Notes under the pieces: generated by a model | What the model was told of the DNA's origin: nothing | What the model saw: the letters and a program-made list of their open reading frames with translations, nothing else | Databases searched by the model: none | NCBI GenBank assembly: GCA_963664935.2 | Contig: CAXXSE010000007.1 | Span: forward strand, 1,178,001-1,242,000 | Length of the DNA stretch: 64,000 bases | DNA from: G963664935 sp963664935 | GTDB taxonomy: Bacteria; Pseudomonadota; Gammaproteobacteria; Methylococcales; G963664935 | Direction of reading: 5' to 3' | Shown: one piece after another, positions 54,537-63,986 of the stretch | Position numbering within the stretch: the first letter of the stretch is position 1 | Layout of the letters: every line of letters begins with the position of its first letter | Translations under genes and position numbers: made by a program

Positions 54537-56684
54537 ATGACAAAAGGTAAAAGCCTACTCTTCATCATTATCCTGCTGTTAGCCGGTAGTTTTTTCCTGT
54601 TTGATCTGGGACAGTATTTTTCACTGGAATTTTTTAAATCCCAACAAACGAAGATCGACCTCTATTACGGATCTCATCCCGGCCGGACAATGCTGATTTA
54701 TTTTAGCGTCTATATTGCGGTAACGGCATTGTCTTTACCTGGCGCGGCGCTGATGACTCTGGTTGGAGGCGCCATTTTCGGCCTTGTAATCGGCACACTC
54801 ATCGTGTCGTTCGCGAGCAGCATAGGCGCGACCCTGGCATTCCTGGCTTCACGGTTTCTATTACGCGATAAGGTGCAGAGCAAGTTTGGTGGGCATTTGA
54901 ACGCGATTAACACCGGGGTGGAAAAAGACGGCGCCTTTTATCTGTTTACTTTACGGTTGGTTCCGGCATTCCCGTTTTTTGTGATCAATCTCCTCATGGG
55001 GCTGACTCCGATCCGGACACTGACGTTCTATTTGGTAAGCCAGCTCGGCATGTTGGCGGGTACCGTCGTCTACGTTAACGCCGGCACCCAGATCGCCGGG
55101 ATTGAATCTTTGAGCGGCATTTTATCGCCGGGTTTGATTTTATCGTTCGTCGTGTTGGGTATTTTCCCTTTAGCCGCTAAAAAGCTGGTGTCCTTGATCA
55201 AAGCGCGGAAGGTATTGCGTCAGTATAAAAAACCCAAAACATTTGACTACAACTTGGTGGCTATTGGAGCAGGCTCCGCGGGTTTGGTGACGACCTATAT
55301 CGGAGCGGCCGTCAAAGCAAAAGTTGCTCTAATCGAGAAACACCGGATGGGAGGCGATTGCTTGAATACTGGCTGCGTGCCTTCCAAAGCGCTGATTCGC
55401 TCGGCCAAATTTTTGAGTCACGTCAAACGCGCTAAGGAATTCGGCATCAAATCCGCTACCGTTGACTTCGAATTCGCCGATATCATGGAGCGGGTACAAA
55501 CTATCATTCGAAAAGTAGAGCCCCATGACTCAATAGAACGTTATACCGAACTGGGCGTTGACTGTGTTCAGGGTGAAGCCAGAATCACCTCACCCTATAC
55601 CGTGGAGGTCAACGGTCAGACACTAACCACACGCAACATCGTTATTGGCACCGGCGGCAGTCCGTTCGTACCTGCCATCGAAGGAATTGAGAAAGTCGGT
55701 TATTTCACCTCGGATTCCATATGGGATCTTCGCAAATTACCGGAACGTCTACTTGTCTTGGGTGGGGGGCCTATCGGTTGTGAACTGGCGCAGGCTTTCG
55801 CACGAATCGGCAGCCGGGTAACACAAGTGCAAAGGGCGTCCAGAATCCTGATCCGTGAGGATACGGAAATATCCGAAATGGTCATGGAACGCTTCAAATC
55901 CGAAGGAATTGATGTTCGTGTCAAACACAAGCCGACGAGATTTGCCATTGAAGAAAACAGAAAGATAATGGTTTGCGAGCGCCTTGGAGAACATCAGGGA
56001 GAAGAAGTCCGAATCGAATTCGACGAATTGCTGGTGGCCGTTGGGCGGGTCGCCAATACTAAAGGTTTCGGCCTGGAAGAGCTGAATATTCCCCTCACCC
56101 CAGCTCGAACCATCGAAACCAACCCGTACCTGCAAACGCTTTATCCCAATATCTATGCTTGCGGCGATGTGGCCGGGCCCTACCAGTTCACCCATACCGC
56201 TGCCCATCAAGCCTGGTATGCGTCGGTAAATGCCCTATTTGGCGGATTTCGTAAGTTCGCCGTGGATTATTCGGTAATTCCCTGGGCGACTTTCACCGAT
56301 CCGGAGGTCGCCCGGGTTGGATTGAACGAGTTGGAAGCCAACGAAAAAGGGATTGCCTACGAAGTCACTACCTATGGAATCGATGACCTGGATCGTGCCA
56401 TTGCCGATGAGGAAGCCCACGGAATCATAAAGGTACTGACAGTTCCCGGAAAAGACCGGATACTGGGCGTGACGATCGTTGGTGATCACGCCGGCGACCT
56501 GATCGCTGAATATGTAGCCGCCATGCGCCATAAGTTCGGACTCAATAAGATTCTCGGAACGATCCACATTTACCCCACCCTCGCGGAGGCCAATAAATAT
56601 GTGGCGGGAAATTGGAAACGGGCGCATGCGCCACAGGCCATTTTGCGTTGGGTCGAGCGTTATCATGCATGGCGACGAAAATAA
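54537..56684 (+). CDS. TVP38/TMEM64-family membrane domain fused to FAD-dependent disulfide oxidoreductase
   Basis: 715 residues. Residues 1-225 are a DedA/TVP38-like membrane part (SLPGAALMTLVGGAIFGLVI, RLVPAFPFFVINLLMG). Residues 235-715 are a mercuric-reductase-like flavoprotein: LVAIGAGSAGLVTTYIGAAV (FAD), GGDCLNTGCVPSKAL (redox CxxxxC), VLGGGPIGCELAQAF (NAD(P)H), YACGDVAGPYQFTH and the C-terminal HIYPTLAEA. The vicinal C-terminal cysteines of true MerA are missing, so mercury reduction is unlikely. Intact, and flanked by two DUF547 remnants, an association seen for this fusion. Confidence 0.88.
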   Translation: MTKGKSLLFIIILLLAGSFFLFDLGQYFSLEFFKSQQTKIDLYYGSHPGRTMLIYFSVYIAVTALSLPGAALMTLVGGAIFGLVIGTLIVSFASSIGATLAFLASRFLLRDKVQSKFGGHLNAINTGVEKDGAFYLFTLRLVPAFPFFVINLLMGLTPIRTLTFYLVSQLGMLAGTVVYVNAGTQIAGIESLSGILSPGLILSFVVLGIFPLAAKKLVSLIKARKVLRQYKKPKTFDYNLVAIGAGSAGLVTTYIGAAVKAKVALIEKHRMGGDCLNTGCVPSKALIRSAKFLSHVKRAKEFGIKSATVDFEFADIMERVQTIIRKVEPHDSIERYTELGVDCVQGEARITSPYTVEVNGQTLTTRNIVIGTGGSPFVPAIEGIEKVGYFTSDSIWDLRKLPERLLVLGGGPIGCELAQAFARIGSRVTQVQRASRILIREDTEISEMVMERFKSEGIDVRVKHKPTRFAIEENRKIMVCERLGEHQGEEVRIEFDELLVAVGRVANTKGFGLEELNIPLTPARTIETNPYLQTLYPNIYACGDVAGPYQFTHTAAHQAWYASVNALFGGFRKFAVDYSVIPWATFTDPEVARVGLNELEANEKGIAYEVTTYGIDDLDRAIADEEAHGIIKVLTVPGKDRILGVTIVGDHAGDLIAEYVAAMRHKFGLNKILGTIHIYPTLAEANKYVAGNWKRAHAPQAILRWVERYHAWRRK

Positions 56685-56735
56685 TAGCTACGTCAGCTTG
56701 GATATTCGAACTGAGAATAGGATTTTCAGAACCTC

Positions 56736-56854
56736 GCATGCACTTCGCGCTGAATTGCGCCTCGTGGGGTTGCCCCCGGCTTCCAAACTATGCTTTTACC
56801 GGTGAGCAACTGGAACGACAATTGGAATACGAGGCCCGACGGTTTTTTTTCTGA
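56736..56854 (+). pseudogene. Second DUF547 fragment
   Basis: The frame here reads RMHFALNCASWGCPRLPNYA, FTGEQLERQLEYEARRFFF and a stop, matching the DUF547 core motif (HxALNCAS-x-GCP). No start or N-terminal part is present, and the end is lost after about 40 codons. It sits just downstream of the TVP38-flavoprotein gene. Confidence 0.7.
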
Positions 56855-57043
56855 AGAACGTAATCTCAGACAATCTGATCTCTGAAAGAATATTATGAAC
56901 CGATTCGAATGGACGGATTATCGGTGAAATGTGAAATGTAGCTGCTTAGGCTGAAAACATGTGGGGTGGCAACCAGTCATTGCATATCGGATGAAGCTGG
57001 AATTTGCTAAACCAGAAATGTACACAACAAATCGGAGAAATAT

Positions 57044-57787
57044 ATGCTAAAAAGAAATGTGATATCAACAATAATGTTGATGGGTTTTGTCCAAATATTG
57101 GCTGCTGCCCCGTTATCGTTCTCAAGTTCAAATGCACAAGTCAACCTCTTGGAGTTGTATACGTCAGAAGGCTGCAGCAGTTGTCCGCCCGCGGATAGAT
57201 GGGTTAGTTCATTGAAAAACGATCCGAAACTGTGGAAAGAATTTATTCCCCTGGGATTTCATGTTTATTATTGGGATTATATTGGTTGGAGAGACCGGTT
57301 TGCGTCCCCGGTCTATAGTCGGCGGCAGCAGCAATACGCTCAGCAAGGATCCGTGACGACCGTTTATACGCCGGGATTTCTAAATAATGGGAAGGAATGG
57401 CGCCCGTGGAAAGGGCGTCGCTTTTTCGGTTTTTCAAAGAACAACGCAAGCGGTGTACTCAATGTCCGAATCGATGGCGCCAAAGCGGATATTCGTTTTC
57501 GGCCCAGCGGAGTTTCGAAGGACAATTTGGATATTAACGTTGCACTATTAGGTTTTGAACTTTCTTCCAGGATAAAATCAGGAGAAAATACCGGCCGGAT
57601 ACTTCACCATGACTTTGTCGTATTGGCCTTGGACAATACCGAACTCAAGCTAAATAACGATGAATACGTCGGCGCCATCGGCGTGCCGACCAGTAAAATC
57701 TTGGCGCCCCGTTATGCGGTTGTGCTTTGGGTAACCCCGATGGATTACCAGTCACCGATCCAGGCAGTGGGGGGATGGTTGCCCTAA
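57044..57787 (+). CDS. DUF1223 exported thioredoxin-fold protein
   Basis: 247 residues: signal peptide (VISTIMLMGFVQILAAAP), then LLELYTSEGCSSCPPADRWV, the DUF1223 redox-like CSSC motif, FHVYYWDYIGWRDRFASPVY, VTTVYTPGFLNNGKEW and a beta-rich C-terminal half. Predicted periplasmic; the enzymatic role is unknown. ATG at 57044 after GGAGAAAT. Alone between two remnants. Confidence 0.85.
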   Translation: MLKRNVISTIMLMGFVQILAAAPLSFSSSNAQVNLLELYTSEGCSSCPPADRWVSSLKNDPKLWKEFIPLGFHVYYWDYIGWRDRFASPVYSRRQQQYAQQGSVTTVYTPGFLNNGKEWRPWKGRRFFGFSKNNASGVLNVRIDGAKADIRFRPSGVSKDNLDINVALLGFELSSRIKSGENTGRILHHDFVVLALDNTELKLNNDEYVGAIGVPTSKILAPRYAVVLWVTPMDYQSPIQAVGGWLP

Positions 57788-57809
57788 TCTGAGAAACTTA
57801 AGCGATCAA

Positions 57810-58085
57810 TTAACTACACCGTAGTAGTGAATATGTGACCGAATTAATTTGATTCACATTGAGGTTGTAGGAACGTAGAGCTTCCAGGTTGGCAAGTGAT
57901 TGAACGACGGGTAGTTCTTTAAATATGTAGCGCAAATAGTGATGGGGTTCCAAGGCATTGGCCCTGGCGGTTTCGATCAAACTATAAAGGTTATAGAGGT
58001 TGGCACTAGCTTTAGCGCCTTTCACTGTATCTAAGAATGACCAGTTTTTTCGTCCAGTTACAAAAAGTCGTTTATTAGACCTTGG
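57810..58085 (-). pseudogene. IS66 transposase C-terminal remnant
   Basis: The minus-strand frame reads RLFVTGRKNWSFLDTVKGAK, then ASANLYNLYSLIETARANAL, EPHHYLRYIFKELP, the conserved end of IS66 TnpC (RxNWLF..GAxASA..YSLxETAKANGLxPYxYL). A 9-bp imperfect tandem duplication gives NLYNLYSL. The open frame extends to 58205, but those codons are antisense to the radical SAM gene. The rest of the element is gone. Confidence 0.8.
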
Positions 58086-58115
58086 TTGCCGTGAATTGAA
58101 ATTTAGGAAATAAAA

Positions 58116-59057
58116 ATGGAAGTTGAAAGTAGACCGAAAAGAAAATTTCAAGACCCTGATATAACGGCTAAGGGAGAGAAGCGGGCGTGGGTTGAACCGG
58201 TTCAATTCAGTACGGTTTGGTTCAATACAGGAACTTTGTGTAATCTTGAATGCAGGGGTTGTTATATCGAGTCGAGCCCCATAAATGATCGATTGGTTTA
58301 TATTACAGCTGCCGAAGTTATAGCGTACTTAGACGAAATTCAAAAAGAAAATATGGGCACTGAGGAGATTGCATTTACTGGCGGTGAGCCGTTTATGAAT
58401 AAAGAAATGCTCCCTATATTAGAAGCCTGCTTAGAGCGCGGTTTTTCAGCACTGACATTAACCAATGCGATGAAGCCGATGCAGAAATACAAAGAAGAAC
58501 TTTTAAAACTCAAATTTGAGTATGGCGACAAATTAAAAATACGGGTTTCAATTGATCATTATTTAGAAGAAAAACATTCTGAGGAACGGGGCTTTAACGC
58601 CTGGGCGCCTGCCGTTGAAGGGTTAAAATGGCTCTCTGAAAATAAATTTGATTTCAGTGTTGCAGGCCGAACTTACTGGGGCGAAACCGATGCGGATATG
58701 CGTAGCGGGTATGATCGGTTCTTTAGTGAAAACAATATTTCATTAGATACTTCGAACCCGGAGAAATTGGTTTTATTTCCAGAAATGGATGAAGGTATTG
58801 AGGCGCCAGAAATTACAACTGAATGTTGGGGTATTTTAGGGATCAACCCGAAAGATATTATGTGTGCCACATCAAGAATGATTGTGAAACGCAAAGGACA
58901 AGATAGGCCTGTAGTGTTGGCATGTACTCTTTTGCCCTACGACAAAAGATTTGAAATGGGACAAACATTAAAAGAATCATTTAAAGCGGTTAAACTGAAT
59001 CATCATCATTGTGCCAAATTTTGTGTGCTTGGTGGTGGATCTTGCGGCACGAGTTAA
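58116..59057 (+). CDS. Radical SAM protein with C-terminal Cys/His cluster
   Basis: 313 residues. Radical SAM motif CNLECRGCYIESSP (residues 42-55), EEIAFTGGEPFMNKEM (GGE motif), and ALTLTNAMKPMQKY. The C-terminus KLNHHHCAKFCVLGGGSC has three cysteines and three histidines, which could bind an auxiliary iron-sulfur cluster. Not a known maturase that I recognise. ATG is preceded by AGGAAATAAAA. The IS66 remnant removed whatever stood upstream. Confidence 0.8.
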   Translation: MEVESRPKRKFQDPDITAKGEKRAWVEPVQFSTVWFNTGTLCNLECRGCYIESSPINDRLVYITAAEVIAYLDEIQKENMGTEEIAFTGGEPFMNKEMLPILEACLERGFSALTLTNAMKPMQKYKEELLKLKFEYGDKLKIRVSIDHYLEEKHSEERGFNAWAPAVEGLKWLSENKFDFSVAGRTYWGETDADMRSGYDRFFSENNISLDTSNPEKLVLFPEMDEGIEAPEITTECWGILGINPKDIMCATSRMIVKRKGQDRPVVLACTLLPYDKRFEMGQTLKESFKAVKLNHHHCAKFCVLGGGSCGTS

Positions 59058-59135
59058 GGGAAAAAGCAAAGTGAGAATAAGGGCGATCCTCTTCATTATG
59101 ATAACCTTACGTGTTTTGAATTTCGCTACGATCAG

Positions 59136-59663
59136 CTAGTTTTTCCCCAATTGCTTGAATTGCTCGGGAATGAGAACTTGGGGCATCGGTCCCCGACTGA
59201 AATGCGCCCAGCTATTAAGACGTAATGCTTGTTCTTCTGAAAGATCTAAAGGGTAAATATCGGGAAATCTAACCTTTAGTGAATGCTTGGCTTCAATATA
59301 CCTCACGGTTTGAGAGCCAGCTTCCATCTCTTTCCCTGAAAGGGACGCCAAGGCGACCCTTTTTTCTTGTGGTGTCCGATAGAGAAGAGAATAAAAAGAC
59401 TTTCTTTTCTTAAGGGCTTGAACCATTTCCGTTACATTTGTTTCCTTCGGGTCATAGAAAACTTCCACAACTTCTTTACCATCAAGTGAGCCTATATTAC
59501 TTCGTTTTACTCCGGATAAAGCGCCAAGAGCAGCCTCTCCCGTCCAATAACAATACATGGAGAAAGTGGCTCTTTCTAAACCTTGAGAATCTTCGGCCCA
59601 AGCATGAGTATTTCCGAAGAATAAGGTGGTGATATACAATAAAATATTTATTTTACTAATCAT
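59136..59663 (-). CDS. Exported protein of unknown function, MsrA-like N-terminal part
   Basis: 175 residues with a signal peptide (INILLYITTLFFGNTHAWA). FSMYCYWTGEAALGALSGVK, then GSLDGKEVVEVFYDP resembles the start of peptide methionine sulfoxide reductase A-like folds, where the catalytic GCFW becomes MYCYW with a Cys kept. The rest is not recognised. Similar small exported proteins are seen near redox genes in proteobacteria, but I cannot name the family with confidence. Confidence 0.6.
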   Translation of the reverse strand: MISKINILLYITTLFFGNTHAWAEDSQGLERATFSMYCYWTGEAALGALSGVKRSNIGSLDGKEVVEVFYDPKETNVTEMVQALKKRKSFYSLLYRTPQEKRVALASLSGKEMEAGSQTVRYIEAKHSLKVRFPDIYPLDLSEEQALRLNSWAHFSRGPMPQVLIPEQFKQLGKN

Positions 59664-59847
59664 GGGTAATTCCTTATATTATCTTAGATAATTAATTAAT
59701 GTTAAATCACTCGGATCGGATGATAGATGTAATCCGTAATAATTCCCAAACCTAGTAATTCAGACAACCCATTTTCGAAAATTTTATCTGATACCTGAAT
59801 CAGTGATTTCACGGTGGTGCGGTGCGCAAGCTCTTGATTCCATTGCC

Positions 59848-60450
59848 TCATTCGCTGTCCTTTTCGGCATCACCATCAATGTGCGATGCATCAACACTTT
59901 TCCGGACTTCGGGCGACAAGTAACGCCAACCCCACCAGATATTGTATGGATGCACGACATTCGTGGCGCCCTGATTGTTAACCAGCGGTCGGCCTTCGTT
60001 GGCCCATTCAAAAATGGAGCCTTCTAAATTGGCCACGTTCTTGAAACCGTGATCTTGCAGCAACCGGGTAGCTTCTGAGGAGCGGACACCGACACTGCAG
60101 TACAACACAATCGATTCGTTAGCATGCTCGGTTGCAAAGGCAAGAAGTTTATCCGGGTCGTCGATATGAATAGCGCCGGGAACTCGGCTGATCCGAAACT
60201 CTTCTTCAGTGCGCACATCTACCAGTACGGTATTATCGGGGGCAACAAAAAAGTCTGCAATACTTATGTGTTTGATTTCAGGAAAGTCTTTCCTCAACTC
60301 CAGCTTAAGACTCATCAGGCGATTAGAGGTTTCGTCCGCCGCCCAAACTACGGAAGTGATAATCAGTGTTAGCAAAATAAAAGCTAAGCGCCAGTGGATT
60401 TCACTCGCGCATTTTCTAACCACTAATCGGTGTCTTAAATCTTTTAGCAT
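59848..60450 (-). CDS. Exported rhodanese-domain protein
   Basis: 200 residues: N-terminal basic stretch and signal/anchor (WRLAFILLTLIITSVVWAA), then a single rhodanese domain: NTVLVDVRTEEEFRISRVPG, active-site Cys in SIVLYCSVGVRSSEATRLL, and FKNVANLEGSIFEWANEGRP. Predicted periplasmic sulfurtransferase or sulfur carrier. On the same strand as the 59136 gene, 185 bp upstream of it. Confidence 0.85.
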   Translation of the reverse strand: MLKDLRHRLVVRKCASEIHWRLAFILLTLIITSVVWAADETSNRLMSLKLELRKDFPEIKHISIADFFVAPDNTVLVDVRTEEEFRISRVPGAIHIDDPDKLLAFATEHANESIVLYCSVGVRSSEATRLLQDHGFKNVANLEGSIFEWANEGRPLVNNQGATNVVHPYNIWWGWRYLSPEVRKSVDASHIDGDAEKDSE

Positions 60451-60741
60451 CGCTTCACTATTCTGAATGGAAGGCGATGAACATTATGGATTGATCGGTC
60501 ATGGACAGGCGCATAATAGCAGAGTACCTTAAATCGCTCGATAGGGCCCGAGGTCGGAGATTGGAACATTCCAAAGTGCGGATAACCCGGGACGGGGTCA
60601 GGACACTTGCTTCATAATACTGTTTATAACCTCGTCTATTTTGCGAACAAACGCAGGAATATGGGTATCTTTCAAGTTTGTTTAACGCAGTTATCGATCA
60701 TTTAGGCCTTCTATTTACTGGGTTATTTAAAGTGTGAGGCA
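60451..60741 (+). other. Gap between rhodanese and sulfatase genes
   Basis: About 290 bp. I see no gene or repeat here; it presumably holds the rhodanese promoter and the sulfatase transcript end. Confidence 0.4.
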
Positions 60742-62728
60742 CTAAGTACGTTTACTAAGATAATCCAGCCACCGAGCGTTTTCCCAAAGGTTGAGCAGAA
60801 CCCGTGTTCTTTCTTTGAAAATTGGATGATTCCAGGCTTTGGGAAAATCGATCCAGCCTTTTCGGTCGCTGAAGAAGATCATGCGGGTGCGCAGATCCAG
60901 AATGGTGCGAACGTGATCTGATGCGACGGTACCCACCAACTGGGGATTGTGCAAAGATCCTACCAATTGAAGAACAGGCTCACGCCGCTCGTTCCAATCC
61001 GCGCTTTCCAATCGATTTGTGGCAATGCGCACCAGTAATTCCGCAACATCGAGTTGGCCTACCGCGCCGAGATTACCCAGGCCGGAATGGTTGATGACTA
61101 AAGGTATATGGGTCTGTGCCTGATTCAAGGCATGTCAGTGGCCTAGAAAATTATCGTCAAATAGCGATTCACCATGGTCTCCGAGGATCATGACCGTGGT
61201 ATTTTGGTAAACATTGAGCTTCTGAAGTTGGTCTATTAATGAACAGACCGCTTGGTCGGCGACGGAGAGTGCATTCCAATAAGTCATCTCCACCCACGTT
61301 CTATTGGCTTTGGTGATTTCCGAGCGCGGGATCGGATGATCGGTGAGATTCGCGGGCATGGAGGGATGGGTATAGGGAAAATGGGCCGCTTGCAGATTAA
61401 TATAGAAAAATTGAGGTTGATTCCAGTCTACCTGATGGATCCGGGTATCAAACTGGCGAACAATACGTTCCTCACTTAAACGCAAGCTACCGGGGTCCTT
61501 GCTGGCGTAAACCCGATCCTCCAATGCTGAACGGGCATCAAACAGGTACCTGTTTGGATGGCTCATGCCCGTGAATCCCGCGATGTTAGCGAATGATTCG
61601 TCCTGACCCGAAATGAAGGAAAACGAGTAGCCTGATTGTTCCAAAAAATCGACCAGCGATATCCGATCAATTCCGGAAGACAAAGTCCGGTTGAAAATGG
61701 CTTTGAGTGAGGGTGCGGTATAACCTTGATGGGCATAGGCATCTTCGACGCTGGCGCCTTGCTCCGCCATTTTAGTCACGCACGGTGCTACGAGTTTTCC
61801 ATTCACGGTTTTTCTAATCAAATCGCCCCTGGCGCTTTCGAGCACGATCAGCATGATATGGTTACCAGGCATCGGTTTAAGCAGTTCGAAGACGTCCTGG
61901 CCAGGTTTTGCCCAATGGAAATCACCACCAAACCCGTCTTCATCAATGCCATTTCCGGGACGGTCCAATGCGCCGGGATATATATTGTCATCGAAAGGCG
62001 CGGGGTCTGGCGGAAAAGAAAAAAGTCCATATCCATCCAAATCGATATCCGTGACTTTGTTTAATCCATAGCTCATCAACACGTACGATGTTTTTTTCTT
62101 AAACCCATAACGCAGAGCCGCATCTGAGTTGATCCATACCATAACTGCCACGGTACCGGTTACGAGGCAGGCAATTTTCCACAAACTAGGGGTCGACGAT
62201 TGATCAATATTGACTCGGTGTATGGGTCTCCGAATCAGGATTCGCAGCACTGTCCAGTAAATAATGACCAGAACAACGAGACTCAATCCAAAAATCGCGG
62301 TTTCATCGGCAACATAGCTCAGGGCTTCCATAAAATCGCCGCCACCGAGGTTTTGGACCAATTGAAAATTAATGGTATCGCTGAAATAGGAGAGGACCTT
62401 GAATTTAAGCGTCAGCCATACTCCCATGCAGGCGGAACAAATAAAAGCATAATTAAAGGCGATTAGACTTGGTCGGATTTTCCACCGTTTGGCGAGAGTG
62501 AACCATACCATGTTCAATAAATAGAAAAAAACGCCGTCTATCCATAAGGTTAGATTAATAAATTGGATTCGATCCAGCGGACAGGAAAGCGTAAGGTTGT
62601 AAAAACCCACCGCTGAAGAGGTCGTATTTCCGTTGTAGCAAAATGAGTTCAAAGATTTGAACGAAGACAACCACGAGTGAAACCGAAACTATTCGGTAGG
62701 TCCTTAGGTTACCGGGGAAGTGCTGCAT
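60742..62728 (-). pseudogene. LtaS-like membrane sulfatase/phosphoglycerol transferase with in-frame UGA and frameshift
   Basis: From ATG 62728 the first membrane helix (RIVSVSLVVVFVQIFELILL) is in one frame; at a T5/A5 run near 62595 it changes to the main frame, which has four more helices and then NHIMLIVLESARGDLIR, GYTAPSLKAIF (catalytic Thr), NLQAAHFPYTHP and TTVMILGDHGESLFDDNFLG (metal ligands). A TGA at 61137-61135 in LGH-stop-HALNQAQTHIPLVI interrupts the frame, which continues to 60742. GGA-to-TGA explains it. The start could be further upstream (frame open to about 62840). Confidence 0.8.
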
Positions 62729-62867
62729 ACGCTCAATCAGTTTGTAGGTTCGAAACCAATATCGGTCCGGATTCCAGGATTTTTTTCGAAATCCTGCTTC
62801 GTCGTGAATACAGCGACACGAGCCATTGCTGACACCATATGATATTGTGCGATTCTATATTGACCCT

Positions 62868-63986
62868 TTAGAAAGATTCGACGCTTTCTTTTAAATCTAA
62901 GGGTAAGGGGACGTGACTAACGACTTGGCGAACCTTGCCCGAAGTTTCCAATGCGATTTTCTCCATTAAACTGACGTGGATCATACTGTCTTCGCCGAAA
63001 CGTTGTTTCATGCCATTCTCGACCCTTCGTTTTGCGGTATCATCCCAGTGAGCATTCGGCGCCACTAATATTTCGAAATCGTTTAATTGATGCTGAACAA
63101 TTTTAAATTGTTCGATACCCTGAATTTCACGCATTATATAGATCGCGGATAAAGCGTGAATAATGGATCCATTTTCGTGAACAAGGAAATCTGTTTGTCG
63201 ACCCTGAACATTTTCAATGGCGTGAAGTCCGCGCCCCACTTTGTCGGATGTTGATGAAAGAGTCAGCATGTCCCCGGTCCGGTAACGTATGAAAGGCTGA
63301 GCATAGGAACAAAGGCCGGTCATCACGGCTTCGCCGGTTTCACCGGGCGGAACTTGATTGCCACCGGAATCCAGTACTTCCAAAATAATGCTTTCGCTCA
63401 TCAAAAGCATTTGCCCCTCGGCCGACTCGTGGGCGGTAAATCCTATGTCACGGCTGCCGAATTCATTGGACACGGGGACGCTGAATGTATCACTAATGAG
63501 TTTGCGTTGATCGGGATAGAGAGGTTCACCGGTGGTGCAGATGACTTTCAGATTAGGAAGTTCGATAGGAGTACCGGAATCCTGAGCATAGGCGCAAAGG
63601 AGTGCAATACTGCTGGCATAGCCGTAAATGCATTTCGGTTTAAAGCGTTTTATGGCTTCAAGATATTGACCCATGGACGCAGGTGACATCTCGAATGCAT
63701 TGAGCACCAATTGATTCAGGAGTCGATCCCGGGTTGCTTTAATATGGTCTGTATTATTCAATTCAACCGGGGCTCCCCAAAGGTAAACCTCGGGATCACC
63801 CACGTTTACACCCCACCAACGTCTGGCTCGAATACGACCCGCGGCATCCGATGCCTGACGCCAGCGGCCGAAATAAAAACTCAAAGGCGCACCACTCGAT
63901 CCACCCGTTGTATATGGGAAGGCGCCACCGGGTACATTGTCCCATGCCATATTACCGCCATGATTCTTAGCATCGGTCTTAGTCAT
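62868..63986 (-). CDS. CapK/PaaK-like AMP-forming ligase, 5' part outside the window
   Basis: At least 372 residues; the same frame continues beyond position 64000 (RLPP before the first Met), so the N-terminus is missing. FPYTTGGSSGAPLSFYFG is the AMP-binding P-loop, CTTGEPLYPDQRKLI and EFGSRDIGFTAHE the adenylate motifs, RYRTGDML the hinge region. Close to the coenzyme F390 synthetase/phenylacetate-CoA ligase-like CapK proteins found in polysaccharide loci. It stands upstream of the broken sulfatase on the same strand, suggesting a second surface-glycan set. Confidence 0.8.
   Translation of the reverse strand: MTKTDAKNHGGNMAWDNVPGGAFPYTTGGSSGAPLSFYFGRWRQASDAAGRIRARRWWGVNVGDPEVYLWGAPVELNNTDHIKATRDRLLNQLVLNAFEMSPASMGQYLEAIKRFKPKCIYGYASSIALLCAYAQDSGTPIELPNLKVICTTGEPLYPDQRKLISDTFSVPVSNEFGSRDIGFTAHESAEGQMLLMSESIILEVLDSGGNQVPPGETGEAVMTGLCSYAQPFIRYRTGDMLTLSSTSDKVGRGLHAIENVQGRQTDFLVHENGSIIHALSAIYIMREIQGIEQFKIVQHQLNDFEILVAPNAHWDDTAKRRVENGMKQRFGEDSMIHVSLMEKIALETSGKVRQVVSHVPLPLDLKESVESF

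Noticed and set aside
54537..56684. Mercuric reductase (merA) call
   Set aside because: The vicinal C-terminal cysteines and N-terminal metal-binding domain of MerA are absent; only the general flavoprotein fold is shared.
58086..58205. N-terminal part of the minus-strand frame containing the IS66 remnant
   Set aside because: It overlaps the start of the radical SAM gene and shows no IS66 resemblance.
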